Shown piece after piece: positions 61,660-64,000 of a stretch of 64,000 nt of DNA. A program made the translations under genes and the position numbers. Below the pieces are notes generated by a model that did no database searches, was not told the DNA's origin, and saw only the letters and a list, made by a program, of their open reading frames with translations. The stretch's first letter is position 1; each line of letters starts with the position of its first letter. This stretch comes from Streptomyces venezuelae (GTDB lineage: Bacteria > Actinomycetota > Actinomycetes > Streptomycetales > Streptomycetaceae), in assembly GCF_008642335.1 (NCBI RefSeq), contig NZ_CP029191.1, positions 930,001 to 994,000 on the forward strand, in the 5' to 3' direction.

Positions 61660-63791
61660 CCGACGCACTCACCGCCCTCGCCCGCGCCCACGGCGTCACC
61701 ACCGCCTACACCACCGACCTCGGTCACCGCGTCGGCGTCGCCCCGGACACTCTGGTCGCCGTCCTCGCCGCGTGCGGCGTGGACGCGTCGACGGAGGCGG
61801 CGGCGCGTGCCGCCCTGGAGGTCCACCGGCGTGAGCAGGCAGAGCGACCGCTGCCCCCGTGCGTGGTGCTGCGCGTGCCCGTGGACGGTCTCCGGGCCGA
61901 CACCTCGCCCCTGTCCGGCCGGCCCGTCGACCTCCCCCAACACGCCATCCCTCACGTGCGGTTGGAGTCCGGCGGCACCACCTCCCTATCCCCCACACTT
62001 CCGCCCGGCCACCACACCCTCCACGTCCGCACCCCCGACGGACGGCACGCGCACGCACCCCTGCTCGCCGTGCCCGACCGCCTGCCCGCCCCCGCGGGCC
62101 GCACCTGGGGCTTTCTCGTCCAGCTCTACTCCGTCCTCTCGCGCCGCTCCTGGGGCATGGGCGACCTCGGCGACCTGGCTGAGCTCGCCTCCTGGTCGGC
62201 GCAGGCACTGGGCGCGGGGTTCGTGCAGCTGGGGCCGTTGCACGCCGTGGAGCCGGGGCCGCTGCCCGACCCGTCCCCGTACCGGCCGAGTTCACGGCGC
62301 TTCGCCGACCCCATGCACGTACGCGTGGAGGCCGTGCCCGAGTACGCGTACCTCGACCCGGCGGCGCGGCCCGCCGTGGACGACCTCGTCGTCCGGGCGC
62401 GGCAACTCAACGACGCGGTGCTCAAGGGGAGTTCACTCATCGACCGCGAAGCCGTGCGCGCGCTCAAGCAGCGCGCGCTGCGAGCCGTGCGCGACGTGCC
62501 GCTGTCGCCGGGGCGGGCCGCCGCCTTCACCGCGTACGTCGAGCGCGAGGGGCAGGGCCTCACCGACTACGCCACCTGGTGCGCGCTCGCCGAGGTGCAC
62601 GGCGGGGCGTGGCGGTCCTGGCCCGCCGAGCTGCGCGACCCCCGCTCCCCCGCCGTGGCGCGCGCCCGCAAGGAGCTCGCCGAGGCCGTCGACCACCACC
62701 GGTGGCTCGCCTGGATCACCGACGAGCAGCTGGCGGCGGCGCAGGCCGCGGCGGTCGGCGCGGGGATGCGGGTCGGGCTCGTCCACGACCTGGCGGTCGG
62801 CGTCGCGCCGGAGGGCGCCGACGCCTGGGCCCTGCAGCGCTGTCTCGCCGCCGGCATGAGCGTGGGCGCGCCGCCGGACGACTTCAACCGGCGGGGCCAG
62901 GACTGGGGTCAGCCCCCGTGGCGGCCGGACGCGCTCGCCGCCGAGGGCTACCGGCCCTTCGCCGAGCTGCTCAGGTCCGGGCTGCGGCACGCGGGCGCCC
63001 TGCGCGTCGACCATGTCATGGGGCTTTCGCGCCTGTGGTGGGTGCCGGAGGGGCGGCCGCCCACGGAGGGGACGTACGTCCGGTACGACCGGGACGCGAT
63101 GCTCGGCGTCCTCGCCCTTGAGGCGTACCGCGCGGGCGCCGCGGTGATCGGCGAGGATCTGGGCACCGTGGAGGACGGCATGCGCGAGGACCTCGCGGAG
63201 CGCGGCATGCTCGGCACGTCCGTGCAGCGCTTCGAGTATGTGGGCGGCTCCGCGGGCCGGCAGGGTCCGTTGCCGCCCGACCAGTGGCGGGCGAACTGTC
63301 TGGCCACGCTCACGACCCACGACCTGCCGACGACGGCGGCCTGGCTCTCCGGCGAACACGTGGACCTGCGGGCCCGGCTCGGGCTCCTGACGCGGCCGGA
63401 GGCCGAGGAGAAGGCGGCGGCCGCGGCCGAGCGCGACGGCTGGCTCGCCGAGCTGACCCGGCTCGGGCTGCTGCCCGACCCGGACGGCGAGGTCGCCGCC
63501 CTGCACCGGTTCCTGCGGCTCACACCGGCCCGGATGCTCGGCGTCTGGCTGCCGGACGCGACGGGCGACCGCCGCCCGCAGAACCTGCCGGGCACGGCCG
63601 CGGTGCACCCCAACTGGCGGCTGCCGGTGGCGGACGCACGGGGCCGCCCGGTCCCGCTGGAGGAGCTGCCCGAGTCCACGCTGCTCCGGATCCTGGCGGA
63701 CGTCTTCGCCCACGACACCGCGGACGCCTTCGCACACGACACCACTGAGAACGACACCAAGGAGAGTCATGGCAGCCCAGGTTCTCGCTGA
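61656..63791 (+). CDS. malQ: 4-alpha-glucanotransferase (MalQ/AcbQ-like, GH77)
   Basis: The 711-residue protein is a GH77 amylomaltase. The nucleophile Asp lies in LRVDHVMGL (about 452), the acid/base Glu in IGEDLGTVEDG (about 500) and the third Asp in LTTHDLPT. The DFNRRGQDWGQPPW motif typical of the family is present. It transfers glucan units between maltooligosaccharides and could extend or trim the maltose part of acarviosin products. ATG at 61656. The last ~20 residues are low-complexity (FAHDTADAFAHDTT) and overlap the next gene by 23 bases. Confidence 0.9.
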   Translation: MTDALTALARAHGVTTAYTTDLGHRVGVAPDTLVAVLAACGVDASTEAAARAALEVHRREQAERPLPPCVVLRVPVDGLRADTSPLSGRPVDLPQHAIPHVRLESGGTTSLSPTLPPGHHTLHVRTPDGRHAHAPLLAVPDRLPAPAGRTWGFLVQLYSVLSRRSWGMGDLGDLAELASWSAQALGAGFVQLGPLHAVEPGPLPDPSPYRPSSRRFADPMHVRVEAVPEYAYLDPAARPAVDDLVVRARQLNDAVLKGSSLIDREAVRALKQRALRAVRDVPLSPGRAAAFTAYVEREGQGLTDYATWCALAEVHGGAWRSWPAELRDPRSPAVARARKELAEAVDHHRWLAWITDEQLAAAQAAAVGAGMRVGLVHDLAVGVAPEGADAWALQRCLAAGMSVGAPPDDFNRRGQDWGQPPWRPDALAAEGYRPFAELLRSGLRHAGALRVDHVMGLSRLWWVPEGRPPTEGTYVRYDRDAMLGVLALEAYRAGAAVIGEDLGTVEDGMREDLAERGMLGTSVQRFEYVGGSAGRQGPLPPDQWRANCLATLTTHDLPTTAAWLSGEHVDLRARLGLLTRPEAEEKAAAAAERDGWLAELTRLGLLPDPDGEVAALHRFLRLTPARMLGVWLPDATGDRRPQNLPGTAAVHPNWRLPVADARGRPVPLEELPESTLLRILADVFAHDTADAFAHDTTENDTKESHGSPGSR

Positions 63792-64000
63792 GGCCGGCAC
63801 CGCGGGGGTCCATGAGGACGCCGGCGGCTTCGACCTGCTCGCACCGGACGGCACCGGCTACCGCGTCGACGTCACGGGCGGCGTCTTCCACCCGGACAAC
63901 CCGCTCCTCGCGGAGTACGTGGCGGGCCGCCGCGTGGTCGCCTACATCGGCCCCACCGTGGACCGCATCCACGGAAAGCAGCTCCGCGACTACCTCACCG
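63769..64000 (+). CDS. probable sugar-phosphate cyclase (2-epi-5-epi-valiolone synthase-like), N-terminal fragment
   Basis: Only 77 residues are in the window. The ATG has AAGGAG at perfect spacing and overlaps malQ. The visible part (FDLLAPDGTGYRVDVTGGVFHPDNPLLAEYVAGRRVVAYIGPTVDRIHGKQLRDYL) resembles the N-terminal region of dehydroquinate-synthase-fold cyclases of C7-cyclitol pathways. In acarbose clusters the cyclase AcbC turns sedoheptulose 7-phosphate into 2-epi-5-epi-valiolone. The catalytic part lies outside the window. Confidence 0.6.
   Translation, partial: MAAQVLAEAGTAGVHEDAGGFDLLAPDGTGYRVDVTGGVFHPDNPLLAEYVAGRRVVAYIGPTVDRIHGKQLRDYLT

Noticed and set aside
1..64000. CRISPR arrays, tRNA or rRNA genes, insertion sequences, prophage
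   Set aside because: No regularly spaced repeats with unique spacers, no cloverleaf or rRNA-like segment, no transposase or integrase frame was recognised.

Overview
The window is chromosomal DNA of a Streptomyces-like actinomycete. Coding is very GC-rich with G/C at most third positions. There are many GTG and a few TTG starts, AGGAGG-type ribosome sites, long runs of genes joined by 4-base stop/start overlaps, and secreted hydrolases typical of soil streptomycetes. No rRNA, tRNA or CRISPR array was seen. No gene-free stretch exceeds 300 bases; the longest gaps (12078-12348, 44964-45224, 48335-48615, 15811-16060) are divergent or upstream control regions.

Bases 1-4000 hold the end of an AraC-type regulator, a secreted intradiol dioxygenase, a secreted seven-motif FG-GAP propeller and a tandem acetyltransferase. 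Bases 4018-15246 form the most unusual locus. A divergent control region (12078-12348) separates a leftward operon from a rightward pair. The leftward operon is ECF sigma factor, 75-residue protein, Hsp70 ATPase fused to WD40 repeats, dynamin-like GTPase, cysteine-peptidase-like protein, unknown protein, second dynamin-like GTPase. The rightward pair is a GrpE-like protein and a membrane-anchored degenerate Hsp70. Together they look like a sigma-controlled chaperone and membrane-remodelling system.

Bases 15385-27466 are mixed metabolism: an RsbW-like kinase, lactate 2-monooxygenase, an MFS exporter under a palindromic operator, a metzincin-type protease with a ricin lectin domain, an Lrp regulator, HAD and PAP2 phosphatases, and an L-asparaginase/aspartase module with its own Lrp regulator and TTGYGCAA sites. 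A GH18 chitinase follows, with the classic direct-repeat promoter. Bases 27611-32556 encode an RHS polymorphic toxin, probably a type VII secretion substrate, with an overlapping putative immunity gene.

Bases 32507-46244 contain a LysR/aldo-keto reductase pair and then a maltodextrin regulon: pullulanase, alpha-amylase, malE-malF-malG-aglA, and two paralogous LacI regulators flanking the transport operon. No ABC ATPase is present, as expected if a shared MsiK energises the importer.

Bases 46257-64000 (continuing beyond the window) look like a C7-cyclitol aminosugar gene cluster of the acarbose/acarviostatin type. It has dTDP-glucose synthase and 4,6-dehydratase, a class III aminotransferase, a three-gene ABC-2 exporter, a maltokinase-like kinase, two GlgA-like glycosyltransferases (one fused to a Cof-type HAD phosphatase), a GlgC-like nucleotidyltransferase, a PfkB kinase, a MalQ-type 4-alpha-glucanotransferase and the start of a probable sugar-phosphate cyclase. 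It directly abuts the maltodextrin regulon and shares a 16-base upstream element with the alpha-amylase gene, suggesting joint control of starch use and production of an amylase/glucosidase inhibitor.
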